NCBI GenBank assembly: GCA_013396915.1
Contig: VWZL01000826.1
Location: 231,001-295,000 of the forward strand
Direction: 5' to 3'
Source of the DNA: Stercorarius parasiticus
Taxonomy: Eukaryota > Chordata > Aves > Charadriiformes > Stercorariidae
DNA length: 64,000 nucleotides
This document shows, piece by piece, positions 11,501-24,103 of this stretch. The position numbers were made by a program, and so were the translations under genes. Under the pieces are notes generated by a model. It worked only from the letters and a program-made list of their open reading frames with translations. It was not told where the DNA came from and did no database searches. Each line of letters opens with the position of its first letter. Within the stretch, counting starts at the first letter, position 1.

Positions 11501-14500
11501 AACTTTTTACTGAATATGTAAGCAGCTGTAGCTTGTCTGACTTTTAATGTAACTTGAGAATGTATAATGTTGTTAGTACTTGGATAATATTATTTTTCAA
11601 TCTTACCAGATCTGAACTAATACCTTTGTCTAAATCCAGTGAGAAATTTTGCTACTGTACCAAAAATTAAAGAAGGACAAAACGTATCTTTTTGAGCTTC
11701 CATTTTTTAAAATTTATTATTTTTTGCATTTTTTGGTCACTAAAAGATAGTGAGGAAAAAGCACCTTCTAACCACTGCAGCAGAAATTTTAATTAACAGT
11801 AGGATTGTCAGCTAACATGGGCCTGTTATAGTTCTGTGGGAAGGACAAATCTTGAATTCTAAAGGAAATTTTCTTTAATTTTTTTCATCCACTTTCTTGT
11901 ATCTTTTCTTGGGTTATGGGTGTGTCTTCCTAACTTTTCTTACTTTTATTATTGCATCTGGCATTCAATCCTTTTGTAGGACTACAAGAAAGAGATCTCT
12001 GCCTGGAATTTCCTAGACGGCTCAATTACAGGCACATGTAAACGGCAGGGGAGACATGAACTCACTCTCAGGTGGTGTGTAGCATTATTTGAAAAACGTT
12101 ACACGCAGCCAAAATCTCAACTCTTAAATAAACACCAGCAGTGTTCTTCTGAGCTGGTTACCACAATGTTACTGTGTGTGTAGGAACTGTATGTATCGTA
12201 TGGGCATACTTGCAAACTGCTGCAGGAGTCAACATGTTAGCATGGTTTTATTCATCAAAGTTAAAATAAACGCAGGACTCTGGCATCAAGTTTTTTGTCT
12301 TCCTATATTATTCTTTCAAGTGTATTGACAACCCTTAAAAATGAAAACGTGCTGAAAAATCATTCGCAGGGCTGTCAGCTTTAAAAAAATATATCTGTTT
12401 GGGAATGCGGAAACATTTCCATTTTCACCTGACGCAGGGTTAATGCAGCTGCCAGGATGCCACACAGAAGCTGTATGCCCAGCACTGCCTTCGCCTCTGT
12501 GCCTCTATGAGCAGGGCTGTACCTCCAATAAGGGCACTGTCAGTCAAAGCTGAGGAAAGACAACAATAACCCTCGAAGGACACAGTCTTCCCTAGGGAGA
12601 AAGGTGGATGAGATACAAGTCACAACTTCCTCATAAGGAAACGCTTCCATTTTGTTTCACTTTGGGCAAAATAGGTCTTTTCCCATGGTAAACATTTATA
12701 TCGTGGAAACTGCATTCTCTGTAGAACGCTTTGGTGAAGAATTTCCAACCATCTTCAGTGGGATAAAAGTTCTCACCTGGTGACCCAGTATGTGTAAGGA
12801 CGAAGGCCAGTGTGAGTGGGAACCACGGTAATAACCTGGTGAAGGGACAGCCATGCTGCAAATGGGGTCACAGCGAAGCAGTGGTTGTGTGTCAGCCAGC
12901 CGCTGGCTATGGCACGCCATGCCACCATGCAGTCCCGCTACTTTCCATTTGAAGGGCCAAACGTAAGACAATCTTCATTTCCAAGGTGAGATAAGATGAT
13001 GAGAAAAGGAAGAACCAGCTTTTCTCAGCAGCTGTATAGGACTGGAAAAACCCACAACAGCAGCAGCAGAAGATGATAGTAGGATCCCTGCTGGCGACAC
13101 CACGGGGCCATTACAGCTTTGCAGGCAGGCAGTGCTGAGGGAATGGCAGCCTTCTTCCCTCTCACACATTAGTGAGGCTGAAGTAGCAGCTTTCATTCCT
13201 CCCTTCTGTGACTTGGCAAGCTGGCGTTACAGCTGATGAAAAATGAATCAGGTCCTGGGGATGCGATGAGAATTGACTGTGCTGCACACTTGTTAGTGTT
13301 TGTGCTTTGCTGCTTGGATACTTTTATTGATGAAGTGAAGTACTGCATACTATTAAATTATCATTTCATGCTACTTATGATAATAGGCAGAAGAGCATGG
13401 CAGATTATTATTACTTTCATTTATAACTGATTAATGTGTATTGTTGATAGCATGCGTTCCTTCCTTAAGGAGGGTGGCAAGGTGTGAGATTCCAATTTGA
13501 AAGATTTTGTTATGTTCCTTTATAGATTTTGAGTCTGCAAAAAGAAAAGGGAGGAAAGAAGAGAAAAGAGGACTGAGTGAAAGGATAGGGATAGCTGTGT
13601 TAGACAAGCTGAGATAGTGTTGTAATAATAACTGTTTTATGTCTCTATGCATATGGTGCTGAGCAGAATGCATTGAATCCCCTTAACAGTTACGTCTTTA
13701 TGTGTGCAGTCCCCCTACAGTTAATAATCTATTGTACCTGCTCTTCAAGACACCTGGCTATTGAGTGCATTACTAAATAGCACAATGTGTAGCCATTTAA
13801 TGAGGCTGAGTAATTCTATTATCTCTTCATACTATTTATTCACCACCTGCATATTTTCCACTTCTGCTACAGATAAGGTTAACAAAATTAATTCTGCCAT
13901 CAGAGGTTGATAATCCTGTCATCTGTGCATGTGTGACATGCATATGATGGAGATTCATAGATCCCCATCCTGTGGTTTATATATGTCATACTATACTTGA
14001 AACAGTCAGAAGGCAGCAAAAGAATGACTATAGAAATACTATACAGAATACAGAATACTATAAAGAATACAGAATAGCCACAAAATGACATCCCACCTGC
14101 CATAATGTTGATTTGCATAAAAAGTGAAAGGAATTTATCTCCTTTTGACCACATACAAAACTAAAACTTAGGGCCTACTGTACAGGAGGCGAAGACGTAC
14201 GTCATGGTGGAAAAGAAAGTGAAAAACCCCAAAGACAGACCAAATGATTTGTGTAGGTGTTGCAGCAGTACCACAATTCCACGCTGAATGAACCTGGTAA
14301 GTGTTGAAACTTAAATTAGACCAAATAAAGCATATAAATCCTTTTTAACTGCCTTTCACACTTTTTGAACCTTCCCAATGCCATTCTTCCCCAGTAGCCC
14401 CTGAAATTCAAAGTTCACAAAATCATTTTTGTGCATTGTGTTGAAATAACTATGGCAGCCACGTTTAACTGTTGTCATATGAAGAGTATAAAAACACACA

Positions 14501-17065
14501 CATCACTACACAAAAACTGCCACAGTGTTATCCTAATATATGGACTGAACACAGATGATGAAAGAAGAAGGCTGAAGGTCTGTTGAGAATGAAAATGAAA
14601 ACGGCAACCTGATTGTTTCTCTAGATTTGGCATGCAGATCTCTGCTGTCTACCAAAGTGTCGCTCAAGGCAACTGAATCTGGGAAACCAGGACAAGAAAA
14701 AAAGATTAAGATAAAATACTAAATGATTGTTACTGTTATTTTTATGGTGTTTCACTGAACTGGCATTTTTAACATGAGATTTCCACAGTGGGCAAAAAGC
14801 ATTGATTCCTGCAACTGTATGCTGTGAATGAATAGAAAAATAGTAGCTGACAGGTAATTCATGGAAGTGGCAGAGAAAAATTGTCTGTAAAAACCTGTTG
14901 TTGGATCTATTGAAATTCAGACTTCTGCTGCTGATTTGCCTCACTAGCTGTAGCTTTAATACAATTTAAGTTGCTCATCACACAGATACGGTACGGCCCC
15001 TTATCTCCTTCCCCACGTGGATTGAGTTTGGGTGCCAACAAAATGCTGTATGTTGTCTTAAGTTTTACATAGGTTTTTGCTGTGTAGTATTCAACAGTGA
15101 TATCCCTTGACCTCTGCTATATATTTACGAGCATATATTTACTTCCTGAAGTCTGTTATAAGATGGGGACCCAGCTGCTTCAGGCCCACATGGCAGTGCT
15201 AATAGTCCAGAGCCTAAAACCACACACAACCCCCAACCCTCACCCCACCACACACAAACAAAACTCCACAAGCCTAAAAACATCACTCATGACACCAGGG
15301 TTATTGTCAATCTCCTATAGTTACACTCTGTTTCTCAAGGGTAGCTAAAACTCGGGGACACAGAGGCTTTAAAAGTGTCATTGAAAAGTATCCTTCTATC
15401 TGAGCTAACTGAAAAATTACATTGATCCAGAAAAAAGAAACCTGCAAAGCTAACCGATGTGAATCTCTCCTTCTCCTCCAAATCTCAGCGTCTCTTTCTT
15501 GATTTTGCAGTTTTCTTTGTGTTCGGCTAGTCTTCAAATTAGAGAGAGCCAATGAACTCAAAAAGCATCTTTCTCTCTCTCTCTCTGTCCTCTTGCTGTC
15601 CGTCCCCGAGTGCAATATTCTCCTTCCCAGTGTGTGAGAAGGAGAGAGTTGGGTTTTCTCATTACTAAAAGGGCATGCCAGTGCTGCCCACAGAGCAGGG
15701 TGCTAGGCTTGGCTACAGCAGTGGGGAAGGGCTGGGTGGCAGGAATACTTTGAAATGTTTCTACCAGGGAGCATATTCCTACCAGTGAAAGGATTACAGC
15801 AAGACACTAGGTCCAGCTGGTTGAGAGACCCATTGTTGTATGTGGTGTTTATAGAGCAAGAGAGATATCTGGGCATACTAGGGGGGAGATTGTGGTGCCT
15901 TGCTCTTGGTATATTTGTAGACGCTTTCTGTCTTATAAAATCTGCATTATTTACTCTATTGATCCAGTTCTCCTGATAAGAGACTTTCAGGTCAGCTCCC
16001 TGTAGAAAGATATGGAGAATTCGGTCTCATCTACAACATGACCATCCCACATTCACATTCAAATTAAAATCATCAAGATTTAATGTCCTTCTCTTTTCTC
16101 TGACCTAGCATAATGGAGGCATAGGTGTGGAAGTATGTGTACTACATGTCACCATTTTGGACGATTTAACAGGATTAATGTATCATTCTATGAAAAATTT
16201 TGGAAATCAAGAAGTAGACGCTGTTGTTTCCCTCTCACCACATCCACACTAATTATTTCATGAAGAAGTCTACTTAGTCGTGACCAGCCTCTAGCTGTCT
16301 GTTAAACACTGCAGCTGAATCCTAATTCAGCTTATTCACTCTCCTTTTATTCTACATCTATTGACCTTTTAAGGAAATGTAAGTAGGAAACAATATTTTG
16401 GAAGCAAGAAATGGAGCATAACAAGCCTAACGTTGACCGACACTTTATTATTTTTTATGCAACTGGCTAACTTCAGTTCCTGCTAGAGGTTACACCATTC
16501 TGATTCTGTCACCAACACAGCACCACTAGGAAAACAATCTCGGCACCATATGAAACAGTGGAGAAAATGCTTCGGTACCACAATGCATGTACAAGTCCAC
16601 CAAGGAAAAAATCATGCCATCAAATTATGGACATGTGGACATAAGCAGTATTAAGTTGTGCATTCTGAAACCTCTCCTGTTACTCTATTTCCAAGAAAAC
16701 ACAGATTTAGTGAGTTACCTAAACATTATGCATAATTTTAGAAACTTTATTAATCTTTGGGGTCTTGCTGAGTTACAAATGAATTTAAATTTAGGAGCAA
16801 ATTTAAGTTAATTTCTAAATCTTAGTCTTTTTCTGGTCTCAAATGCCATTCATCCTACCATAACTTTCCTTAGGAAAATAAAGTAGCCATTGTGAAGCAC
16901 TGAAGAAGAGGCTTGACTAGTCCTTGACCAGTAAGATGATGGTGAAGAAGTTAAAAAGGAAGAACTTCTAGACTGAGTCAGAGATCAGGGAGGACTCTGT
17001 GAAAAGCATTTCTCACCATGGTAACTTTCCGAAAATTGCACTAAAAGAAGTACACACAGGTTTCC
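8588..17065. other. Unannotated, probably single-copy sequence
   Basis: No gene or transposon is recognised in these 8.5 kb. The stretch 12400-13250 is less AT-rich than its surroundings and has overlapping minus-strand open frames (12631-12861, 12696-12971, 12975-13196) without family resemblance. Short repeats include GAATACAGAAT-type units at about 14040-14080, a C/A-rich strip at about 15215-15275, and a (TC)n run at 15572-15586. Confidence 0.5.
15572..15586. repeat. (TC)n microsatellite
   Basis: About seven uninterrupted TC dinucleotides. Confidence 0.9.
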
Positions 17066-17106
17066 TTTAAACTAGAGAGACACTTATCATGTCTCTCTTG
17101 TTTAAA
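17066..17106. repeat. Imperfect palindrome / hairpin, 17-bp arms
   Basis: TTTAAAC-T-AGAGAGACA (17066-17082) is followed by a 7-nt spacer (17083-17089). Its inverted copy, TGTCTCTCT-T-GTTTAAA, lies at 17090-17106. Sixteen of 17 arm positions pair and the single mismatch is T opposite T. The origin is unknown. It is shorter than a typical pre-miRNA and is not flanked by an obvious target duplication. Confidence 0.85.
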
Positions 17107-20100
17107 TTAAGTGAAAATCTGAGATATGCGCAGCATAAATGAGGGAAGCATATGGCCCTTGCTTGGTAATTTAAAGGGTAATTTGGTTAAGAAATTGAGA
17201 GTAGTTCAGACCAGAGTACTATTATGTAATATCAATGCAAAGCAGAACCCTCCTCAGATAATCAGGTCCTTTTTTTCCGAAACATTTTTATACTTCATCA
17301 TTCATTCTCCTGATTTCTCACACTTCTTTATTGTGGTTTTAAAATATGTTCAAATTTTCAACATAGGAAATAGTACTTTATTTAAAAAAAAAAAAAGATG
17401 ATACATAAGGGTGTAGCCTATATAAAGGAAAGATGTGGAAGTTGTTCAGTTTCAATCAAGAGATAATTCAGGCAAGGAAGAAAGAGTCATCTTATTCTAA
17501 AAAAAAATATTTTGAGTTTTACTATTTTGTACATACCTCATGGGAATAGACTCAAAATCTTTCACAATATAGGATTTTTGCCTGTGCAAAACTAGAGTTG
17601 GAACCACTTCAGAAGAGTCAGTAAGAACGTACCGGGATATCTTTAAAACCCTACTCCAAAATGGGCAGACTTTTCTGTACTAACTGAAAAATCATGCAGG
17701 TTACTTCTATTCTGGGCCTGTTTTCTCTAAGCTTTTAACCAGAAATATATATACTTACACAATGCAATGCATATATACCAGTCAAAACTGGTATGTATGT
17801 GTGTTTTCTTTGATGAGCAACTGTTTGACTTAATAACAGTTTGACTTCAGAGATAATCAGAGTGCACACAGAAAAATATTGCCTTCTTACTTGGGTCACT
17901 ATAATTTTTATTTTATTTTATTTCTTACATGCTTACAACCAGTGTAAGCAAAAGGAATTTAATACCTATTGGTGTTGTATACTTAATGATATAGGTCCAG
18001 TTCACCAAAATCTTTAAGCACTTTCATGGCTGCAAAATCATAAGTAGTTCCAAGGGAATAATGTATTTCAATGCTGAATTGAGTCAGGAACATTGTATCA
18101 CCTAAAGGTTTTTGTACTTTGCTGGATAATCCATGATTTAGTAAATTATGTGGGTGCATGCTTAAATATCTCTCTTTTGGTCAAATTGTACAAACATGTG
18201 CAAGAATACTTAAATTCTGTACACATTTTAGTGACTTATTGAATTTGGGTCCAAAACACGCAGATTTATGTGAGGATTTTTGACTTAAGACAGGTCTATT
18301 CTGCTGTCTTTAGAGAAAGCTGAACCTTTCTGAAAGCTGAATTTATGCTTCACTGGTGTGACCAGGCACTTCTAGGGAAATCAGTGATTTTGCTTCATTG
18401 TCGTGCTGCCATTAAGTCAGAATCAGCCCCAAAAGATTTTTGAGATTCATGTATGTACATGCACCTGAACATGCAGAGAAGCAAGTCTCTACAGTTGGAG
18501 CCCCACATGATGTTCCTAAGGAGTTTTCCTGTCCAGAAATAGGAAGAATATTTGCCATATGCCGACATAAGGCAAATTCGCTTTCACTTTTTAAAGACGA
18601 AAAAAAAAGAGTCAATTTTATTATTTGAGAATTAAAACCCTCCAGAGTTTCTTCATGGGAAAAATTGTAAGCTAGTTAAGAGTTAAAAGGTATAGATCGT
18701 AACCTTTGAAACTTTCCCCAAAGCTGCACAACTACTGATGGGGTGACATGAAAAGCCATTTCCCTTATAATGAGATACCAAGCAGATCTGTCTTCTTTTA
18801 AAACCTGGCATTTAAAAATACATTTACTTCTATTATGTACTGGCCTAACCTGCACAGGCTATTTCTTGTGACATATTACCAGAGCAGATGTTTTAGACAA
18901 CCTGCTGGCATAACTGCAAAGAATGAGCAATGTTTTTTGTTTTTCTTTTTTAATTTTGACAAACTGTTGCAAAAGTTTCTTTTCCAGTGTTTTAACACAG
19001 GTTTATCCAAGGATTTCTCTATGTAAATTGCCTATTATTTTTCCCCTACTGTGCAACTGAGTAGTGCAATATGAAGAAATGGGGAAAAAATGGACACCCT
19101 GATGACTTTTTTCCACAGGACATCTGCTCACCTTACCCAGATCTTTTGCAGCCAATTTGTCTAAGACCATATGGATGAGATCAAATTGAAGAGAACTGGG
19201 GGGAGGGGAGAATGCGTAGGAAAAAAGCAGGGGCTAGAAAGGTAGAATAAAGGAAAGGATAAGAAAGGGATGAGTTTGAGAACATACATTTTAAAGAAAC
19301 AAGACACGCACCCCCAGAGAAAAAGATTACTTACAAAAAAATAAGAAACAAGAAAGTTATAGTTTTATAATATTTAGTTATTACATGTCACCTCCAAGTT
19401 AAAACTTCATGTTGTTACTGAATGACAAGCTACTTTGTTCAGAGTAGCTATTGCAGTCTCTCTGCTGTCGTGACCTTTCCTATAGCTTAATAACAGGATC
19501 TCAAACTGAATCTGTTTAATATTTCATTAAAATGTTTAAAATATAAATACAGAGCATTATGTTACAGAATATATTTGTACATTTTTACCAAGAGATGGTA
19601 TACTTCTGTATTCATGAAGAAATGACCTTCAGGATTTGTAAGAAGGTCTTCTCTGTTTTATACCGTCCTATTCCATTTTATTAGTTTTTTCAGGCTGTAC
19701 GGAAATAGGAAATTCATCTCATCATCTCTAACAAATGTATGATCAATCAGGGAGATGCAAAATCATCTGATGTTTATATTAGGTTGCTGGCACAAGCAAT
19801 CACCCCTAATGACTTAGTAATGCCACAGTAAGCTGTGCATATGCTCAAGTGTTTTCATTTGTGTTTGTTTCTGGTATTTATGTTTACATGGCTATGGACC
19901 CAATCCTTTCGATAGTTATGTGGGTCCTTAAACTGAAACAACTTTGACTTCCATGGCCTAGTTGCAAACTTAAAGCTAAGCTTGTGCATTGCTATATGTA
20001 GAACCAGAACAAACCTTTGTTTAAGCTGTATAATAGATGTAACAGCTGTGTAAAAGAAGAAGCACAATCAAGCAATATTTTGACAGAAAAGGAAGGGGTT

Positions 20101-23100
20101 ACCAAGCAGGAGTAATGAACAGATCAATATAGAGGTCTCAGATTCCCAGTGAAGTCAGGATCAGGTTGTTGGTGGGGCATGAAAAATGTCAGATGATTTG
20201 ACATTATTTTGCAGGTAATTAAATAGTGCAAAGATATGTTACATCACTTTGCTTTGTTAAAACGGAACCAACAATTGCCAACACTCAGCTGCTGCACAGC
20301 CCTGTGTTAAGCTGCAGTAATGTATTTGTCTGATGCCTGAAATAAAGCTATTGGTTTTGATTTTGGAAGAAAGAAAAACTAAAGTTCACAAAGCAGAAAC
20401 TACTCACCAATGCATGTAGCTTTGCTCCATAAACACGCTCTTGCTACTATCAATGTCACCTATTACGTGGATTGGACAACTGGACAATTTAATATTGAAA
20501 GACTGGCCAATATAACTGCCAAATACACTGTATAATTAAATGAATCTACTGGAAGATTTCCCATAAGCAAGTACGATGGTGGCCTGGCCCACCAAACAAG
20601 ATGGGTAGGGAGGACTGTTTGCAATTACATTATTTGCTGAGCTGGTTTTCTGATTCATGTTACTTTATGAAGGAAAGCATAAAAGTGGACAAAGCGATGT
20701 TTCAGGCTTCTCACCTTTGTACTTATTTCAATGCTTTTTCAGCCATTTTCCACCAATCTAGTTTTGCACTTATTAAAATGAGCAGAAATGGATAGCAGAG
20801 AAATTTCTCTGATGCAGGCCTGCTCCTTTACAAAAATGATCAAAGATGGGAATCTTTTGCCAAAGGAGAAATCCTGTTTCAGTTTTTGTATTCAGGATCA
20901 AAGCCTTTTCTGTCCAATACCCTCTTTTTGTTGTAAATTCGGGGTTGTGAAAACACCTTCATTGGGGCTGACTTAGGCCGAGCTTCCACGGACTTCAGCA
21001 GCAGCAGCTTAAGCTCTTTCTGCCCACTTTTGTCCTCCTGCCTCTCATCTTCTGTCCCTGCACTGCCCCCTCCGTTAGGGGAGCATAGCTGGGAGACCAT
21101 GTAGTGAGCCAATCGAGAAACTGAAACAGCTTAAAAATACACTGTTATTTTTAACAAATGCCAGTTCTCCGGTCTGGTTCACTGCAGAGCCCCACAAATA
21201 GTTGTTCTGACACAATGGAGGAGGCATGCGGGGGCAGAAACGAGCAGCTGAAAGTGGGGAACGAACCGGGATCTGCTGACTTGGTGTTGATGCTGGTGAC
21301 ATGAAATGACCCTGTATGGTTTTCTTCTCTGGCTTTGTCTGTCTCTCCACCCCTGTTCTCATACCCAAAGCAGTGCTCAGGAAAAACTCCTCTTCACAGG
21401 GCACATGAATTCCTAAGTAACATTGCATTTGCCTTTGTTCTTCAGTAAAAACATCTGCTTAACTGTCTTTTAGAGCTATCTGAAGACGGCTGTGAAGAAA
21501 TCTTCTAAATTCAGCTTATATGAGAATGATTCAAGAGAATCAAATAACAATTAGAATTATGTCAGGGCTGTCTTTGATTTATTGTTTAGCTTACTGACAT
21601 TTCGTAAAGTTGATGCAATAGTAGAAAAAAAGGCAGCTTTCTTATCTAGGCTCCATAAATGTTCATTATATATGTTGCAAACATAGGTTTAGATGACTGT
21701 ATGGTCAACATGTCTGGCAGAGGATGATATAAGAAATTGTGCTTTTTCTAATATCAAAAAAGTTCCCTTAACCAAATAGAATGTTATACACTCTATACAT
21801 GATCAAATGAGCGAACAGGGAATATGGTCCCAAAAGTGGGATGCCTGCTAGTAAAACAGACAGACTGGAGAGTATCACAAGTAACCAGACTAGCTGTAGG
21901 GGGAACTTAGGCTAAACAGTATTTTGGGCAACTATAACAACTGAGGGGATTGTAACAGCTGTGTTCAGTCTGGAAAATTTTTCTTTATCATGTGATAAAT
22001 TCACAGAGGGTGTACAAGTGAAATGTACTAAACCTTATGGCAACTTTCACTCCTTTTCATCCATGCACACTAACTACTAAAGGAGAATTTAGGGAACAAA
22101 ATAGCACATTAGTTAATTAATTGGGGATATATCCCCTTTGTTCCACAAAGAATAATTTCTGAGAGTTGCAAACCTAATGATGAAGTGCTGTATTCACATT
22201 CTTAAAAAGAGCGTGGTAGAGGATGCAATATACTTATATAGCACAAATAGATTAAGTGAGAGAAAAACAAAACACCTCCAGACATTCTGTGCAAAATAAA
22301 TACAGGACTGGTGTGTTCAACAGGTCTTTTGAACATAGAAATCATTTCACTGCATAACTAGATTTGATGGTAGGAAACAGAAACTCCTTTTTTTCCCCCC
22401 AAACACTCATTATATAGCCACAGAATACCCTAACGAAAACAGTTTTGAGCCAAATATTACATTCCTTACATCTTCAGCACTAAATAATTATACATTTTAG
22501 ACAAGTAAGATTGGGGTAAAAACTTACTGATGTCAGTGAAAGGACTTGCCTGAAAGGACTCGAGACAAGCAGACACTTAATCAACATTTTCTAAGTGTGA
22601 ACTTCAGGTCCCACACACCTCCTTCGTGGACAACATGCTTTTGAATAACTTTACCTTCCACCTTCTTCTTTCATCCCACAGATGTCAGTTTTGCCTCCTC
22701 AACCCCCCCTGCCCCACCTGCAATCCTCACTTTTTTGTAAAAAGACCAATTGTTTAAGCCAGTATTTTCTATAATGGTTTTAAACCTGTTAAAACCAAAA
22801 TGTTGTGCCCTAGTTGCACTCTATGGCTCGCTAGTTATGCTTTTTCTACTGTGAAGGTGAACCCACTGATGCAACTCCTGGAAGACATAAGAATGGTTCA
22901 AAACATGGTAATTGAGAAGGTATTTCTGTCAAGCATTCACCTCATCAACCAAGACATGGACAGAATTTAACCGATCTGCATAAAGTTGTTTTGGAAAGTG
23001 TCTGCCTATTATGTGCAGGAAGGAACAGCAGCTCAACGAGGTGTTAGGGAATAACCTGTGACTCTGCCAAGAAAACAGCTGCTGCTGTTGGACACCAAGA

Positions 23101-23480
23101 AAGCAGAATGACAAGAGCTGTTGGTGAAACAGAATTGACTCAAATATTCTGAGATTCAGTATAAATTGTATGTGAGAAAAAAAAAGATAATTTGGGGGGA
23201 TGGGGAGGAGAGGAGGTGACGCATTACTTTCTGAATATTTGTGGAGGTTTAGATCAGTGTTTTGCCATAAGGGTGACTTTTTGCCCCCTCATACTAGCAA
23301 ATAATTCAAACTACAAAATGACTTCTGAAACTGGCAACCAGACTTTCTGGTTAGAAGATAGGCAGCTAGCGGTCAGGTCCATCCCAGGTTTTTGTCCCTT
23401 CCGATTGCCAGTGTTGGATTATTTTTTCATTAAATGATTTTTCGTAATAGTAGAAACTGTTACTATGGTTAAAAGAAATT
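17107..23480. other. Unannotated, probably single-copy sequence
   Basis: No gene is supported. There is a poly-A run at about 17381-17394, an (ATTTT)n strip at about 17907-17925, and G-runs near 19198-19210. A mildly GC-richer stretch at 20990-21430 has minus-strand open frames (20879-21112, 21075-21428) that I do not recognise. An AATAAA followed by GT-rich sequence occurs near 20340. Confidence 0.5.
17770..17799. repeat. Short hairpin, 13-bp arms
   Basis: CATATATACCAGT at 17770-17782, a CAAA spacer, and ACTGGTATGTATG at 17787-17799 form a 13-bp stem with one wobble-type mismatch and a 4-nt loop. Such AT-rich stems arise easily by chance. Confidence 0.8.
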
Positions 23481-23681
23481 GGAGGGAAGGAAGGGAGGAA
23501 GGGAGGAAGGGAGGAAGGGAGGAAGGAAGGAAGGAAGGAAGGAAGGAAGGAAGGAGAAAGAAGGAAAGAGAGAAAGAAGGAAAGAAAGAGAGAAAGAGAG
23601 AGAGAAAGAAAGAAAAAGAGAGAAAGAGAAAGACAGCGAAAGAAAGAGAGAAAGAGAGAAAAAGAAAGAGAAAGAGAAAGG
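23481..23681 (+). repeat. Compound polypurine microsatellite
   Basis: The tract has three phases: GGAAGGGA-type units, then pure (GGAA)n, then mixed GAAA/GAGA units. Every base from 23481 to 23633 on the + strand is a purine. Two cytosines (23634, 23637) interrupt before the tract resumes to 23681. All six-frame translations through it (Arg/Glu/Lys-rich or Ser/Leu/Phe-rich) are repeat artefacts. Tracts of this kind are prone to length polymorphism and triplex formation. Confidence 0.97.
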
Positions 23682-24010
23682 TCATTTGGTAGCATATAAA
23701 CAGTCTGCATTGTCTCTTGCTTCCTGCCTACCTCTAGACAGAAAGTGGTTATTAATACTGCATGGAGAAAAGCTGCTGAAGGTTTGGATCTACTCTATCT
23801 GATATTAAGAGGCTTTAAAGCCGGACTTTTCATATCCCAGTTGAGCAGCCAGAGCCTGTGTCTCCTGTGTCTGTCTTAAATGATACAGAGGGCTGTATAT
23901 CAAAGGACACAAATTTAGGCTACTGGAGAAGACAAACTCGTTTAGCCTTCTCTATGCTTATACTCAAGCATGTGACTATCAGGCTTCCTCAGCTGGTTGG
24001 AGACTTCTTT
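23682..24010. other. Unannotated spacer
   Basis: Nothing recognisable lies between the polypurine tract and the G/T-rich tract. Confidence 0.6.
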
Positions 24011-24103
24011 GTTTGGGTTTGGGGTTGTTTGGGCTTTTTTTGTTGGGTTTTTTTTTGGTTGTGGGTTGTGGTTTGGTTTTTTTTCTGGGGGGGGAGGAGG
24101 GAG
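24011..24103 (+). repeat. G/T-rich low-complexity tract
   Basis: On the + strand the tract is almost wholly G and T, with repeated GGG and GGGG runs spaced by T-rich loops, and ends in a run of eight Gs plus GGAGGAGGG. Four or more G-runs of at least three lie within it, so quadruplex folding is possible, although some loops are longer than the usual seven bases. Open frames through it (for example 23858-24148 +) are compositional artefacts. Confidence 0.9.

Noticed and set aside
12631..13196. Cluster of overlapping minus-strand frames in less AT-rich sequence
   Set aside because: Three frames overlap out of phase with no family resemblance; higher GC content alone lowers stop frequency.
20325..20375. 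AATAAA with a G/T-rich downstream element as a polyadenylation site
   Set aside because: No upstream exon or acceptor was found to go with it; AATAAA is frequent by chance in AT-rich DNA.
21075..21428. 117-codon minus-strand frame
   Set aside because: No domain or motif recognised, and no acceptor or donor clearly frames it.
23465..23802. Open frames of Arg/Glu/Lys-rich or Ser/Leu/Phe-rich composition on both strands
   Set aside because: They are translations of the polypurine microsatellite; any stop-free tetranucleotide repeat gives such frames.
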